From NCBI GenBank assembly GCA_964586595.1, contig CAZPHB010000019.1, positions 1-40,711 of the forward strand: a DNA stretch of 40,711 bases, in the 5' to 3' direction. The translations under genes were made by a program, and so were the position numbers. Of the stretch, positions 25,490 to 32,741 are shown one piece after another. Position 1 is the first letter of the stretch; every line of letters starts with the position of its first letter. The notes beneath the pieces are model-generated. The model saw only the letters and a program-made list of their open reading frames with translations, did not search any database and was not told the DNA's origin. This DNA comes from REEB481 sp964586595 (GTDB lineage Bacteria > Bacteroidota > Bacteroidia > NS11-12g > UBA955).

Positions 25490-28345
25490 CTACCACAAAC
25501 GCAGCTCATCCACAAAGATGAAACTCGGATTGCCTGCGCCGGGATGCCAAGCCGGTAAAGGGCCGTATTGAAAGGCTTCCATCTTGACATAACGAACGCC
25601 GGAAAGGCCGATATCCCCGCCCAAAGCAATACGTTTTATACCGGGTTCTTCGGGAAGTATCGTGTGTGAATAGTTATAGGCATCGCTCCAGTTCACGCCG
25701 TCGGATGAGAAACTGAAATCCACGCCTTCCGGAAAGACAATCCAACTGCGGGTATCCTGCAGGAAACCGGCTTCGATGTAGTGCACGGTTTGGGTGTCTT
25801 TCAGATCTATGACAGCCAGGTACGATTGTCCCTGAATGCCTTGCCAGTTGCCTTTCCGCCATTCGGTATCGCCGAGGATGCCGTCGCACAATGCCTGCGG
25901 ACCTCCGGCGCTGTATTGCCGATTGGTTGGATGCAGCAGCTCCACTTCCCAGTGGTTGGGTTTGCGGTGGAAGCAGGCGCGGGCAAAAGGCGCAAAGCCG
26001 CTTGATCCCGCATAGATTGCATCCACACAGGCATTCGCATGCAGGGTGTATTGTCCGTTGCGGGGCTGGAGTTGGGCACGCTTTCCGTCTTCGTATATGG
26101 CCAGTACATGCGGCACCTTGCCCGGTTCTGAACTGAGGGTGAAGTGCAGACTGTCTTCAAATACAGCGCTGTTGTATTGGAATATCGGAACAGAAATGGG
26201 TGCCGCTGCGCTGCGGGTGAGGTAACGGGATTCGTTTGAGGTTCCCCAGGTTCTGGCCAAGGTTCCCATGCGGAACACGAGCTTTCCGCCGGCAATAAGC
26301 TGTTGGTGGGTGAGGAAATTACTTTGGATTTGCCGGCCGTTCAGTGCTACCGACTGAATGAAATCGCCACTACCCGTGCGCTGCAGCTTGAGTTTATTTC
26401 CGTTTTCGAAGCGTATTTCTGCAGCGCGGAACAACGGATATCCGATGCTGTAGCGCGGATCGCCCGGACAAACCGGATAAAACCCCAGGCTGCTCAACAC
26501 GTACCAGGCGCTCATCTGTCCGCAGTCTTCGTTGCCGATCAGTCCGTCGGGTTCAGCGCGGTAGAAACTGTCGAGGATCTGTTTGACGCGCGCTTGCGTT
26601 TTGGCCGGTTTGCCGATGCTGTTGTACAGGTAGGCGATGTGGTGGCTGGGTTCGTTGCCATGCGCGTACTGGCCGATGAGTCCGGTAATGTCAACCTGTT
26701 CGCGCCCAACGGTGCGGCTTTCCACACTGAAGAGGCTGTCGAGCAGGGCTTCGGCACGCGCATCGCCGCCCAGACGGGCAATCCATCCTTCCAGGTCGTG
26801 CGGAACGGCGAACGAATATTGCCAGCTGTTGGCTTCGGTATAGTGGTTGTTCACTTCGCGCGGTTCGAAATGGGGCATGAAGCGGCCGTTTTCGCGGGGG
26901 CGCATCAGGCCGGTTTCAGGATCGAGCAGGTTGCGCCAGGCCTGGCTGCGTTGCAGGTATTGTTGTTCCAGAGCTGTATCTCCAAGCATCCGGGCCATTT
27001 CCGCGATGCACCAGTCGTCGTAGGCATATTCCAGGGTTTTGCTCACCGATTCGCTTTCGTTTTCGATGCTCAGGAATCCGTACCGCATGTAATCGTCGAG
27101 GCCGAAGACGGGCGCTTCGGCGCTGGCTTTGGCGGCCTGCAACAGGGCGGCGGCGCTGTCGGGCAGGATGCCTTTGGCCAACGCATCGGCGATGGCGGAC
27201 ACCGCGTGGTAACCAATCATGCAATTGGTTTCGTTGGCGGCGAGTTCCCATACCGGCAGGCGGCCCGATTCGCGGTACATGCGCAGGAAGCTTTGCATGA
27301 ATTCGCGGGTGCGCTGCTGTTCGATCAATGTGTACAGCGGATGCGTGGCGCGGTAGGTATCCCAGAGTGAAAAAACAGAATAATGTGCGCCTTTGCCCTC
27401 ATGTGCCTTGAAATCCATACCCCGATAGTTCCCGTCTGCATCGTCCACGCGGTTCGGAACGATCATGGTATGGTATAAGGCGGTGTAAAAAATCGATTCC
27501 TGTTCAGCTGTGCCTGTCACCTTGATTTTCCCCAATTGCTGTTCCCATTCCCTGCGCGTGGCGTTGCGCACCTGCTGAAAGCGGTCTTCGTTGATTTGCC
27601 TCGCGGGAAGCTTAGACGGGCTGAGCCATCCAACGAAAGACACATTCACCTCCAGGTACAGGTCTGTGGTGGCGGGCGGGAAGTAAAGCACGACCTTACG
27701 GTACTCACCTTTCTCGGTCTGGATCACGCGGAAGGAATCTGCCGCCACCGAGAACTGCCCGAAGAAGAAGAACTGCTGGTCTTCGGCCCAGGCTTTGGAG
27801 TAGCGATGCCCTGCGATCGTTGCCGCGCCGGTATTCGTCGCATCTGCCAGGGAAACATTCAAATTGGCTGAGGTAACCTGGTCGCGGTGATTCAGATCTA
27901 CCACCACCACTTTGGGTGCTGCAGGCGGGAAACGGTAATGGTGGATGCCATTGCGCAGGCCGGCCGTCATTTCAGCGGAGATGCCGTTGTTGAATTGTAC
28001 GGCATAATATCCCGGAGCAGCTTGTTCATTTTCATGGGCAAAAGAAAGCGGTTCCAGCGCAGGCCGGATGAGCAGGTCGCCGTAATCGGACACGCCGGTG
28101 CCGCTGAGGTGCGTATGCGAAAATCCGTAGCAAACAGAATCATCGTAATGGTAGCCCGAGCAGCCGTCCCAGCCCTCCAGCCGCGTATCCGGACTCAGCT
28201 GCACCATGCCAAACGGCGCCACCGCGCCTGGGTACGTATGCCCGTGACCGCCCGTGCCGATGAAGGGGTTGACACGCTGGTAAAGGGTTTGGGCGTGAAG
28301 CAGGCTCAAGAAGCCGCTGCTCAGAAACAATAGGTATTTCATCAT
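25490..28345 (-). CDS. GH92-family alpha-mannosidase-like glycoside hydrolase
   Basis: GH92 enzymes are calcium-dependent exo-alpha-mannosidases, often used by Bacteroidota on N-glycans or yeast mannan. The 951-residue protein has a signal peptide (MMKYLLFLSSGFLSLLHAQ) followed by family motifs: VNPFIGTGGHGHTYPGAVAPFGMVQLSPD, GWDGCSGYHYDDS, GFSHTHLSGTG, LWDTYRATHPL, GNEPSHHIAYLYN, GLIGNEDCGQMSAWYVLSSLGFYPVCPG. The last ~130 residues (DTQTVHYIEAGFLQDTRSWIVFPEGVDFSFSSDGVNW ... RYVKMEAFQYGPLP) look like a discoidin / F5-8C-type carbohydrate-binding fold. No T9SS signal is present, so it is probably periplasmic. ATGs at 28345 and 28342 both give the signal peptide; the open frame upstream to 28471 is not conserved. 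It is isolated, with no SusC/SusD pair nearby. Confidence 0.96.
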   Translation of the reverse strand: MMKYLLFLSSGFLSLLHAQTLYQRVNPFIGTGGHGHTYPGAVAPFGMVQLSPDTRLEGWDGCSGYHYDDSVCYGFSHTHLSGTGVSDYGDLLIRPALEPLSFAHENEQAAPGYYAVQFNNGISAEMTAGLRNGIHHYRFPPAAPKVVVVDLNHRDQVTSANLNVSLADATNTGAATIAGHRYSKAWAEDQQFFFFGQFSVAADSFRVIQTEKGEYRKVVLYFPPATTDLYLEVNVSFVGWLSPSKLPARQINEDRFQQVRNATRREWEQQLGKIKVTGTAEQESIFYTALYHTMIVPNRVDDADGNYRGMDFKAHEGKGAHYSVFSLWDTYRATHPLYTLIEQQRTREFMQSFLRMYRESGRLPVWELAANETNCMIGYHAVSAIADALAKGILPDSAAALLQAAKASAEAPVFGLDDYMRYGFLSIENESESVSKTLEYAYDDWCIAEMARMLGDTALEQQYLQRSQAWRNLLDPETGLMRPRENGRFMPHFEPREVNNHYTEANSWQYSFAVPHDLEGWIARLGGDARAEALLDSLFSVESRTVGREQVDITGLIGQYAHGNEPSHHIAYLYNSIGKPAKTQARVKQILDSFYRAEPDGLIGNEDCGQMSAWYVLSSLGFYPVCPGDPRYSIGYPLFRAAEIRFENGNKLKLQRTGSGDFIQSVALNGRQIQSNFLTHQQLIAGGKLVFRMGTLARTWGTSNESRYLTRSAAAPISVPIFQYNSAVFEDSLHFTLSSEPGKVPHVLAIYEDGKRAQLQPRNGQYTLHANACVDAIYAGSSGFAPFARACFHRKPNHWEVELLHPTNRQYSAGGPQALCDGILGDTEWRKGNWQGIQGQSYLAVIDLKDTQTVHYIEAGFLQDTRSWIVFPEGVDFSFSSDGVNWSDAYNYSHTILPEEPGIKRIALGGDIGLSGVRYVKMEAFQYGPLPAWHPGAGNPSFIFVDELRLW

Positions 28346-28512
28346 CGGAATAGCCTCCGCAATCCATCGGGGGCTGCAGCAAAAAAAGGAAATCTGCGCC
28401 ACGCTTTCAGCAAAGCTGCACCATGCGCAGAAAAAGAATGTGCTTAACTTCGAACAGCGACCACGGAGCACCGCCTTTCATGAACACCACAGCCAAACCA
28501 TCGAAATGCAGT

Positions 28513-29172
28513 ATGCTGCGTGCACGTACCAACAGCACCACAGTTTGGATTCCCGCGCTCATCCTGGTATTCGGTTCATGCGGCATCCGCGGCGACATGA
28601 AATATCGGGATACTTACAGCCAACAGGAGCTAAGCACCATCAAGCGGTGCAATACCGCGCGGTGCGCATTTTACATGAGGAAGCGCTGCCGCCGGATGGT
28701 GCTGATGAGCAACCTTTTGCGGAAAGACCCTCTGCTGCTGCACAAATACATGAGCATTCAAACAGACAGCAGCAGCACCAATTCCAAAAGCTATTTCGCC
28801 CGACTGAACAACCGTCATGAGGCCGATTTCATGAGGGAAACGCCTTTGCTTAAACCTTCCTTCGGTTTGTTTGTGAGCAGTAAAATACATGCCATCAATT
28901 CCGGGCTGAAGGGGCGCAGCGGCCATCAGGGTCTTGACCTGCGCATGCGGCTGGGCCTCAACTGGAATCGTATTTACGGCGAAAATTGCTTTTACGGGCG
29001 ACTCAATGAATACGAGATGATGGTGGGCTGGATCAACAGCGATGGACATTATGGGAACCTCGTGGCCAAGACTTATTACCGCATCGGCATCAGCGGATTT
29101 TGGCACCGGAAATTTGGACAAAACTATGTGCAGGTATTTTCCGGCCGGAAGCCATGGGATTTATTTCGGTAA
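28513..29172 (+). CDS. CAP-domain (SCP/PR1-like) putative lipoprotein
   Basis: This 219-residue protein looks like an extracellular CAP-superfamily member. The C-terminal half matches the CAP pattern: a His in RSGHQG, YGENCFYG (the conserved GEN), then MMVGWINSDGHYGNLVAKTYYRIGISG (the WxxSxxHxxNLxxxxYxxxGxG motif) and YVQVFSG at the end. His, Glu and His of the usual CAP cavity are therefore present. The N-terminus from the ATG at 28513 (MLRARTNSTTVWIPALILVFGSC) looks like a lipoprotein signal with the Cys at residue 23, although the lipobox is imperfect. ATGs at 28480 and 28423 in frame are alternatives, and TAACTTCG at 28445-28452 could be a -7 element, which would allow 28480. Function in bacteria is generally unknown. 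Divergent from GH92; ends 6 bp from the next convergent gene. Confidence 0.72.
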   Translation: MLRARTNSTTVWIPALILVFGSCGIRGDMKYRDTYSQQELSTIKRCNTARCAFYMRKRCRRMVLMSNLLRKDPLLLHKYMSIQTDSSSTNSKSYFARLNNRHEADFMRETPLLKPSFGLFVSSKIHAINSGLKGRSGHQGLDLRMRLGLNWNRIYGENCFYGRLNEYEMMVGWINSDGHYGNLVAKTYYRIGISGFWHRKFGQNYVQVFSGRKPWDLFR

Positions 29173-29178
29173 GCCACT

Positions 29179-29547
29179 TCACGCGGTGCGCAGCGGACCC
29201 CGGTAGGTGGCTTTTCCGAAGGCCAGCATGGGGAAAAAGATGTAGCCAAAGAGGATCAACCCCACGGTAAACAGAATGTCCTTCCCAAAGCACAAGGCCA
29301 GGTGGTGAACAACGATCACGAACACTAAGAAATTCACGCCGGGAATCAGCAACAGCAACAACCACCAGGATGGCTTGCCCACAATTTCAAGCAATTCCGA
29401 AAAGTTATAAATCGGAATCAGCGCAGCCCATCCCGGTTTGCCGGCTTTTTTAAAAAGCATCCAGGAAGCAAGGTGCAGCAAAAAGAGGTACAACAATACT
29501 GCCGCCAGAAGGATCCATTCTGTTTGGTTGAAGTTTAAGTAGTTCAT
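29179..29547 (-). CDS. Stand-alone DUF5684 membrane protein (signal-peptidase-associated domain)
   Basis: A 122-residue protein with four likely transmembrane segments: WILLAAVLLYLFLLHLASWMLF, then the conserved AGKPGWAALIPIYNFSELLEIVGKPSWWLLLLLIPGVNFLVFVIVVHHLA, and DILFTVGLILFGYIFFPMLAFG. The 'GKPGWxALIPxYNFxxLLxIxGKPxWWxLLLLIPxVN' signature is DUF5684. From memory, the same domain is found at the N-terminus of signal peptidase I in many Bacteroidota. Here there is no peptidase domain: the protein ends KATYRGPLRTA. Function is unknown. It is a single gene convergent with the CAP protein. Confidence 0.85.
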   Translation of the reverse strand: MNYLNFNQTEWILLAAVLLYLFLLHLASWMLFKKAGKPGWAALIPIYNFSELLEIVGKPSWWLLLLLIPGVNFLVFVIVVHHLALCFGKDILFTVGLILFGYIFFPMLAFGKATYRGPLRTA

Positions 29548-29667
29548 ATGCGTAGATATATTATGTTTTTAACGAAGCGTTGAAGGTTGCTCCAGGTGTT
29601 GCAACCCCTTTAAAAATCAACATTAAAACACGGCATTTAAAAAAGCCATGTTCTTCCTTAAAAACCA

Positions 29668-29705
29668 CGGTTTTCAGGGATGCCGCAGTAACGGTTTTCA
29701 GGGAT
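29668..29705. repeat. Two exact copies of a 14-mer, 24 bp apart
   Basis: CGGTTTTCAGGGAT occurs exactly at 29668-29681 and 29692-29705. The 24-bp period is a little over two helical turns, which would put both on nearly the same DNA face. It could be a regulator site or a fragment of a dispersed repeat. Confidence 0.5.
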
Positions 29706-29833
29706 TACCTGCAGCGAAACGGGCAGCATACACCCAACAACTGCGACAGAGAAGCAAAGGCTGTGTGCAAGGCGAAGCACCTATTTATGCGAGGATGGAA
29801 CAAACCGCATGCGCGGGAGGTGCTGATTGAATC

Positions 29834-29883
29834 AAAAAACACCTTGCTGTGCCTGAGCAGCGTTGGAGGGTCCCGGGGCAAGG
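29834..29883 (-). terminator. Terminator-like hairpin downstream of the T9SS type A gene
   Basis: Reading the minus strand, CCTTGC (29883-29878) pairs with GCAAGG (29847-29842) and is followed by TGTTTTTTG. An inner GCTG/CAGC stem shortens the loop. It begins 9 bp after the stop codon at 29892. The outer stem is only 6 bp, so strength is uncertain. Confidence 0.45.
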
Positions 29884-29891
29884 TTTTTAAA

Positions 29892-31298
29892 CTATTCCTT
29901 GACCATCTTGGCGCATCCAAGAGGAGTTTTCAGCAGGAACAAGCCGGAAGGCAGTGAGGATACATTGATGGCGTTCAACGTTGAACCGTGCAACATCCGA
30001 CTTCCAAGTAGGTTATAGACCTCGTAGTCAACGGCATTGTTGAGGCCGCTGATGTGGATTTTGTTTTGCGCAGGGTTCGGGTAGACGGACAGCTTGGTCA
30101 ACTCAGCGCTTTTGACGGCACTTGTGTTGATGGTTAACAGCTCAGCCACGATGTTTGGTCCAAATCCGATGGTTTTGTTGTTGACTTCGTAAATGAAGTA
30201 GTCAATGGAAGGCATCCACCCGTTGCGTTGCCAGAACTCGGTTTTAAACTCTTCCGAGAACTGGATGTCTTTTCGAGGATCAAGATATTCTTTTACAGAA
30301 ATCTCTTTATCTCCGATCACTCCTTTTTCAAAAGTAAAGAAGCATCCAATTTTAGTAAGTGTATCTCCTTTGCCATTGGTGGAGTTTTTCCCGCATCCGA
30401 TAACAAGCCGGCCTGTAACACCCCAAATCTCAGGGATACTTGCACCAATAGCAACAGGCACCCAATCACCATTCTGATATTTAAACAACGAACTCTGGAA
30501 CTTGTACTTTGCCGCATATGCAACAAGGTAGAACACTCCATCTATTACAGATATGGTGCATCCTTCGCTGTTGTTCATCCATTCAGGATGGCGGAGCTTT
30601 GTAATCTGCCCGGTGTTAGGGTTGAGGATCGCAAGACCGGATCCGTCCGCTAGGCCACCTACATAAGTGTAGCCAAAGTAGATGGTGTTTTCCCATTCAA
30701 CGATAGAGGTAATCCATTCAATCCAATTTGGACCATTTATGTGTATTGTTTTTTGTATGTTTCCTAATGTGTCACATACAAAGACATAATTTCTCGGGAA
30801 TGTACTACAAAAATAAATATCACTTTTACCTCTATAAAAAACATTAACAAAATTGCTGTCCTTATTGCCCTGAAAAGTTTGTTCGTATTGTATAAACTTG
30901 TTTTCAAAGTCAATATCCGCACGGATGATTTTTACACCATCGGTGATAAACACCCTGCTGCTGTCATATTTGAACAACCTGATTGGGTTCATCGGCGCAC
31001 CGGTCCAATTGTTCGTAAATGCAACAAAGGTGTCCAGCTCCAGATCCCATACCGACAAAGGCTGGAAGGAGTTTTTGCCGCCAACGATGGCAGGTTTGCT
31101 GCCCTTGTCCAACACGGTGGTCATGACCACATATTTGCCCACTTGGTAGTTGTTGGTAATGTCAAACTTGCCTTCGGATATGCGTTGCCATAGTTGTATG
31201 GTATCCTGTGCTTTCAGATGGGGCAAGGTCAGGCTCAGCAGATACAGCAGGGCAGATAAAAACAACTTTGCCGGTATATTGTATTTTTTCGATTTCAT
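29892..31298 (-). CDS. Secreted protein with T9SS type A sorting domain, unknown function
   Basis: A 468-residue protein with a signal peptide (MKSKKYNIPAKLFLSALLYLLSLTLPHLKAQ). The C-terminal ~75 residues (LSVYPNPAQNKIHISG, YEVYNLLGSRMLHG, INVSSLPSGLFLLKT) are a T9SS type A sorting domain. The middle 360 residues contain repeated strand-like segments such as 'VWDLELDTFVAFTN', 'YKFQSSLFKYQNGDWVPVAIG' and may form a beta-propeller, but no family is recognised and no catalytic residues stand out. The segment coding for about residues 130-195 (30720-30900) is strikingly AT-rich compared with neighbours. It is a single gene with a candidate terminator directly after it. Confidence 0.85.
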   Translation of the reverse strand: MKSKKYNIPAKLFLSALLYLLSLTLPHLKAQDTIQLWQRISEGKFDITNNYQVGKYVVMTTVLDKGSKPAIVGGKNSFQPLSVWDLELDTFVAFTNNWTGAPMNPIRLFKYDSSRVFITDGVKIIRADIDFENKFIQYEQTFQGNKDSNFVNVFYRGKSDIYFCSTFPRNYVFVCDTLGNIQKTIHINGPNWIEWITSIVEWENTIYFGYTYVGGLADGSGLAILNPNTGQITKLRHPEWMNNSEGCTISVIDGVFYLVAYAAKYKFQSSLFKYQNGDWVPVAIGASIPEIWGVTGRLVIGCGKNSTNGKGDTLTKIGCFFTFEKGVIGDKEISVKEYLDPRKDIQFSEEFKTEFWQRNGWMPSIDYFIYEVNNKTIGFGPNIVAELLTINTSAVKSAELTKLSVYPNPAQNKIHISGLNNAVDYEVYNLLGSRMLHGSTLNAINVSSLPSGLFLLKTPLGCAKMVKE

Positions 31299-31631
31299 GT
31301 ATGTATAAGATTAAAATGATGATGTACGAATTAACGAATCACTCCAATTCAAAGATGCTCATTTTATTTTGAATAAGCAGCAAGGCCGAGGGTGTTGTTT
31401 GAAGGTTGGGAAAGGTGCTGTTTCCTGGCATATTGGAAAGACCTGATTTGGATTGGCGGTTGTTGCACGGAGGAATGCAGCCATGCGTTTGCAGGCCACT
31501 TTCAGAAGCTCGATCCGTCGAAAGCACAGGAAACAGCGGCATACGCTTGCATTTGTGCCGGATTATGGATTATTTCCCAAATCAGATTTTTCTTTCATCG
31601 TTCATCATGTTCAATCATTACTTATGTCTTT
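31299..31631. other. 333-bp intergenic region upstream of the transposase
   Basis: No gene is supported. The frame extending upstream of the transposase ATG lacks conservation features. The only structure seen is the 11-bp inverted repeat at 31417-31537. The stretch just before the transposase (about 31580-31631) is AT-rich. Confidence 0.5.
31417..31537. repeat. 11-bp perfect inverted repeat
   Basis: GCTGTTTCCTG (31417-31427) is the exact reverse complement of CAGGAAACAGC (31527-31537), 99 bp apart. It lies just upstream of the transposase gene and could be a remnant end of a mobile element, or chance. Confidence 0.3.
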
Positions 31632-32189
31632 ATGAAATCAAATACATTAAAATTCAAGAACAAGTACCGAATAGCCAGTTGTCGGTTAAGAAATTATGAT
31701 TACGGCTCAACCGGTTATTATTTTATTACCATCAACATCAAAAATCGCCGCCATCATTTCGGCATGATTGTAGGTGGTATAGAAACAGCGCGATTAGCGC
31801 CAACAAAAATTGGATTGATAGCCATTGATTACTGGCAACAAATCCCCGAACATCATCCGTTTGTGGTGATAGACGCGTTTATTGTGATGCCGGACCACAT
31901 GCACGGAATATTGTACTTTGACAAGCCCGAAAAACGCACATGGCAGCACAACCGTTTCGGGCCACAATCGGAAAATCTGGCATCGGTAATACGGAGCTTC
32001 AAGTCAAGCGTCAAGAGGTACGCCAACCAACACGGCATTGAGTTTGCCTGGCAACCAAACTACCATGACCACGTCATACGAAACAAAAGAGCGCTAAACG
32101 CCATCCGGAAATACATCATCAACAACCCAAAGAAATGGGTCCTTGACCTAAAGACGCATCATGATGCGTCTCAGGAGACTCAGGAGTGA
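31632..32189 (+). mobile_element. REP-associated tyrosine transposase (Y1/HUH, RAYT-like)
   Basis: This gene codes for a 185-residue Y1-type HUH endonuclease of the IS200/RAYT superfamily, which nicks single-stranded DNA at hairpins through a catalytic tyrosine. The N-terminal RLRNYDYGSTGYYFITINIKNRRHHFG is typical of the family. The metal-binding HUH motif is in VMPDHMHGILYF, and the catalytic Tyr is expected in WQPNYHDHVIRNKRAL, followed by the usual end AIRKYIINNPKKWVLD. The ATG at 31632 starts just before the conserved core; the frame upstream to 31392 is not conserved. The last residues (THHDASQETQE) and the TGA are encoded by the repeat array that begins at 32152, so the original C-terminus seems replaced. 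No IS-type partner gene is present. Confidence 0.92.
32152..32171. repeat. Perfect 20-bp palindrome, copy 1
   Basis: AGACGCATCATGATGCGTCT is its own reverse complement. It lies inside the 3' end of the transposase coding region. Each half (GATGCGTCT) is the core of the 16-bp tandem unit that follows. Confidence 0.95.
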
Positions 32190-32283
32190 TGCGTCTCAGG
32201 CAGGATGCGTCTCAGGCAGGATGCGTCTCAGGAGTGGTGCGTCTCAGGAGTGATCCGTCTCAGGCAGGATGCATCTCGCCCCT
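32163..32283 (+). repeat. 16-bp repeat array, block 1 (seven units)
   Basis: Units of consensus GRTGCGTCTCAGGnnn start at 32163, 32188, 32204, 32220, 32236, 32252 and 32268. Unit 1 is the right half of palindrome 1 and is followed by a 9-bp partial unit CTCAGGAGT. The last unit is degenerate. The final three bases vary (cag, agt), so these are not spacers of CRISPR size. Every intact unit contains CGTCTC. Confidence 0.93.
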
Positions 32284-32299
32284 ACGTCTCCAACCCAAC

Positions 32300-32327
32300 C
32301 CTGAGACGCATCATGATGCGTCTCAGG
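32300..32327. repeat. Perfect 28-bp palindrome, copy 2
   Basis: The same 20-bp core as copy 1 (here 32304-32323) extended by four more complementary bases on each side (CCTG...CAGG). It separates the two arrays and starts 148 bp after copy 1. Confidence 0.95.
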
Positions 32328-32435
32328 AGACTCAGGAGTGGTGCGTCTCAGGCGTGGTGCGTCTCAGGCATGATGCGTCTCAGGCGTGGTGCGTCTCAGG
32401 CATGATGCGTCTCAGGCAGGATGCGTCTCACTCGA
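32315..32435 (+). repeat. 16-bp repeat array, block 2 (seven units)
   Basis: Units start at 32315, 32340, 32356, 32372, 32388, 32404 and 32420, with the same 9-bp partial unit CTCAGGAGT after unit 1. The layout reproduces block 1 exactly at an offset of 152 bp, while the trailing triplets differ (cgt, cat, cag). This implies duplication of the whole block followed by divergence or exchange of units. Confidence 0.93.
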
Positions 32436-32443
32436 AACCCAAA

Positions 32444-32463
32444 AGACGCATCATGATGCGTCT
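32444..32463. repeat. Perfect 20-bp palindrome, copy 3
   Basis: Identical to copy 1 (AGACGCATCATGATGCGTCT). It closes the array and lies 5 bp before the T-tract of the tRNA terminator on the opposite strand. Confidence 0.95.
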
Positions 32464-32468
32464 AAACG

Positions 32469-32490
32469 AAAAAAGCCCCTCTTCGGGGCT
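32469..32490 (-). terminator. Rho-independent terminator of the tRNA unit
   Basis: On the minus strand AGCCCC (32490-32485) pairs with GGGGCT (32479-32474) around a 5-nt loop, followed by a run of T. It starts 11 bp after the 3' end of the initiator tRNA. Confidence 0.85.
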
Positions 32491-32500
32491 CCTTCTTTCG

Positions 32501-32572
<72 letters not shown>

Positions 32573-32621
32573 ATGTACCTTTTGCAAAAGTATCGAATAA
32601 ATTCGAATACTCTTGCGGTCG

Positions 32622-32693
32622 TAGCCCGTAGGGGAATCGAACCCCTCTTTGCTCCGTGAAAGGGAGCCGTCCTAGCCGATAGACGAACGGGCC
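32622..32693 (-). tRNA. tRNA-Glu (TTC)
   Basis: Minus-strand cloverleaf: acceptor GGCCCGT paired with ACGGGCT (G1-T72 wobble), anticodon loop CTTTCAC giving TTC, T-arm AGGGG-TTCGATT-CCCCT, discriminator A. No CCA is encoded. It is the first gene of the two-tRNA unit. Confidence 0.96.
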
Positions 32694-32708
32694 ATCTGAA
32701 TCGGGCTG

Positions 32709-32740
32709 CAAAGATATAAACTTCACGGCCACAAAAACAA
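32709..32740 (-). promoter_or_regulatory. Promoter of the tRNA-Glu / tRNA-fMet unit
   Basis: TATCTTTG on the minus strand (32716-32709) fits TAnnTTTG exactly, with a TTG 21 bp upstream (32740-32738), just inside the gap after rsfS. Initiation about 7 bp downstream would begin near 32702, 9 bp before tRNA-Glu. The tRNAs may also receive read-through from rsfS. Confidence 0.6.
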
Positions 32741-32741
32741 G

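Larger units (their letters stand above)
29548..29891. other. 344-bp intergenic region
   Basis: No convincing gene. It holds a bulged inverted repeat (GGTTGC at 29585-29590 and GCAACC at 29601-29606), the duplicated 14-mer at 29668-29705, and a terminator-like hairpin at 29834-29883. A plus-strand open frame spanning it runs into the antisense of the neighbouring gene and has no protein features, so it is not called. Confidence 0.6.

Noticed and set aside
26303..27370. 355-codon plus-strand open frame
   Set aside because: It is antisense to the clearly real GH92 gene; long antisense frames are expected in DNA of this codon composition.
29580..29957. 125-codon plus-strand open frame
   Set aside because: It runs through duplicated intergenic repeats and into the antisense of the T9SS gene end, with no signal peptide or domain.
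32152..32463. CRISPR array
   Set aside because: The repeat is 16 bp with only three variable bases between cores, there are no unique spacers of 25 bp or more, and no cas genes are near.
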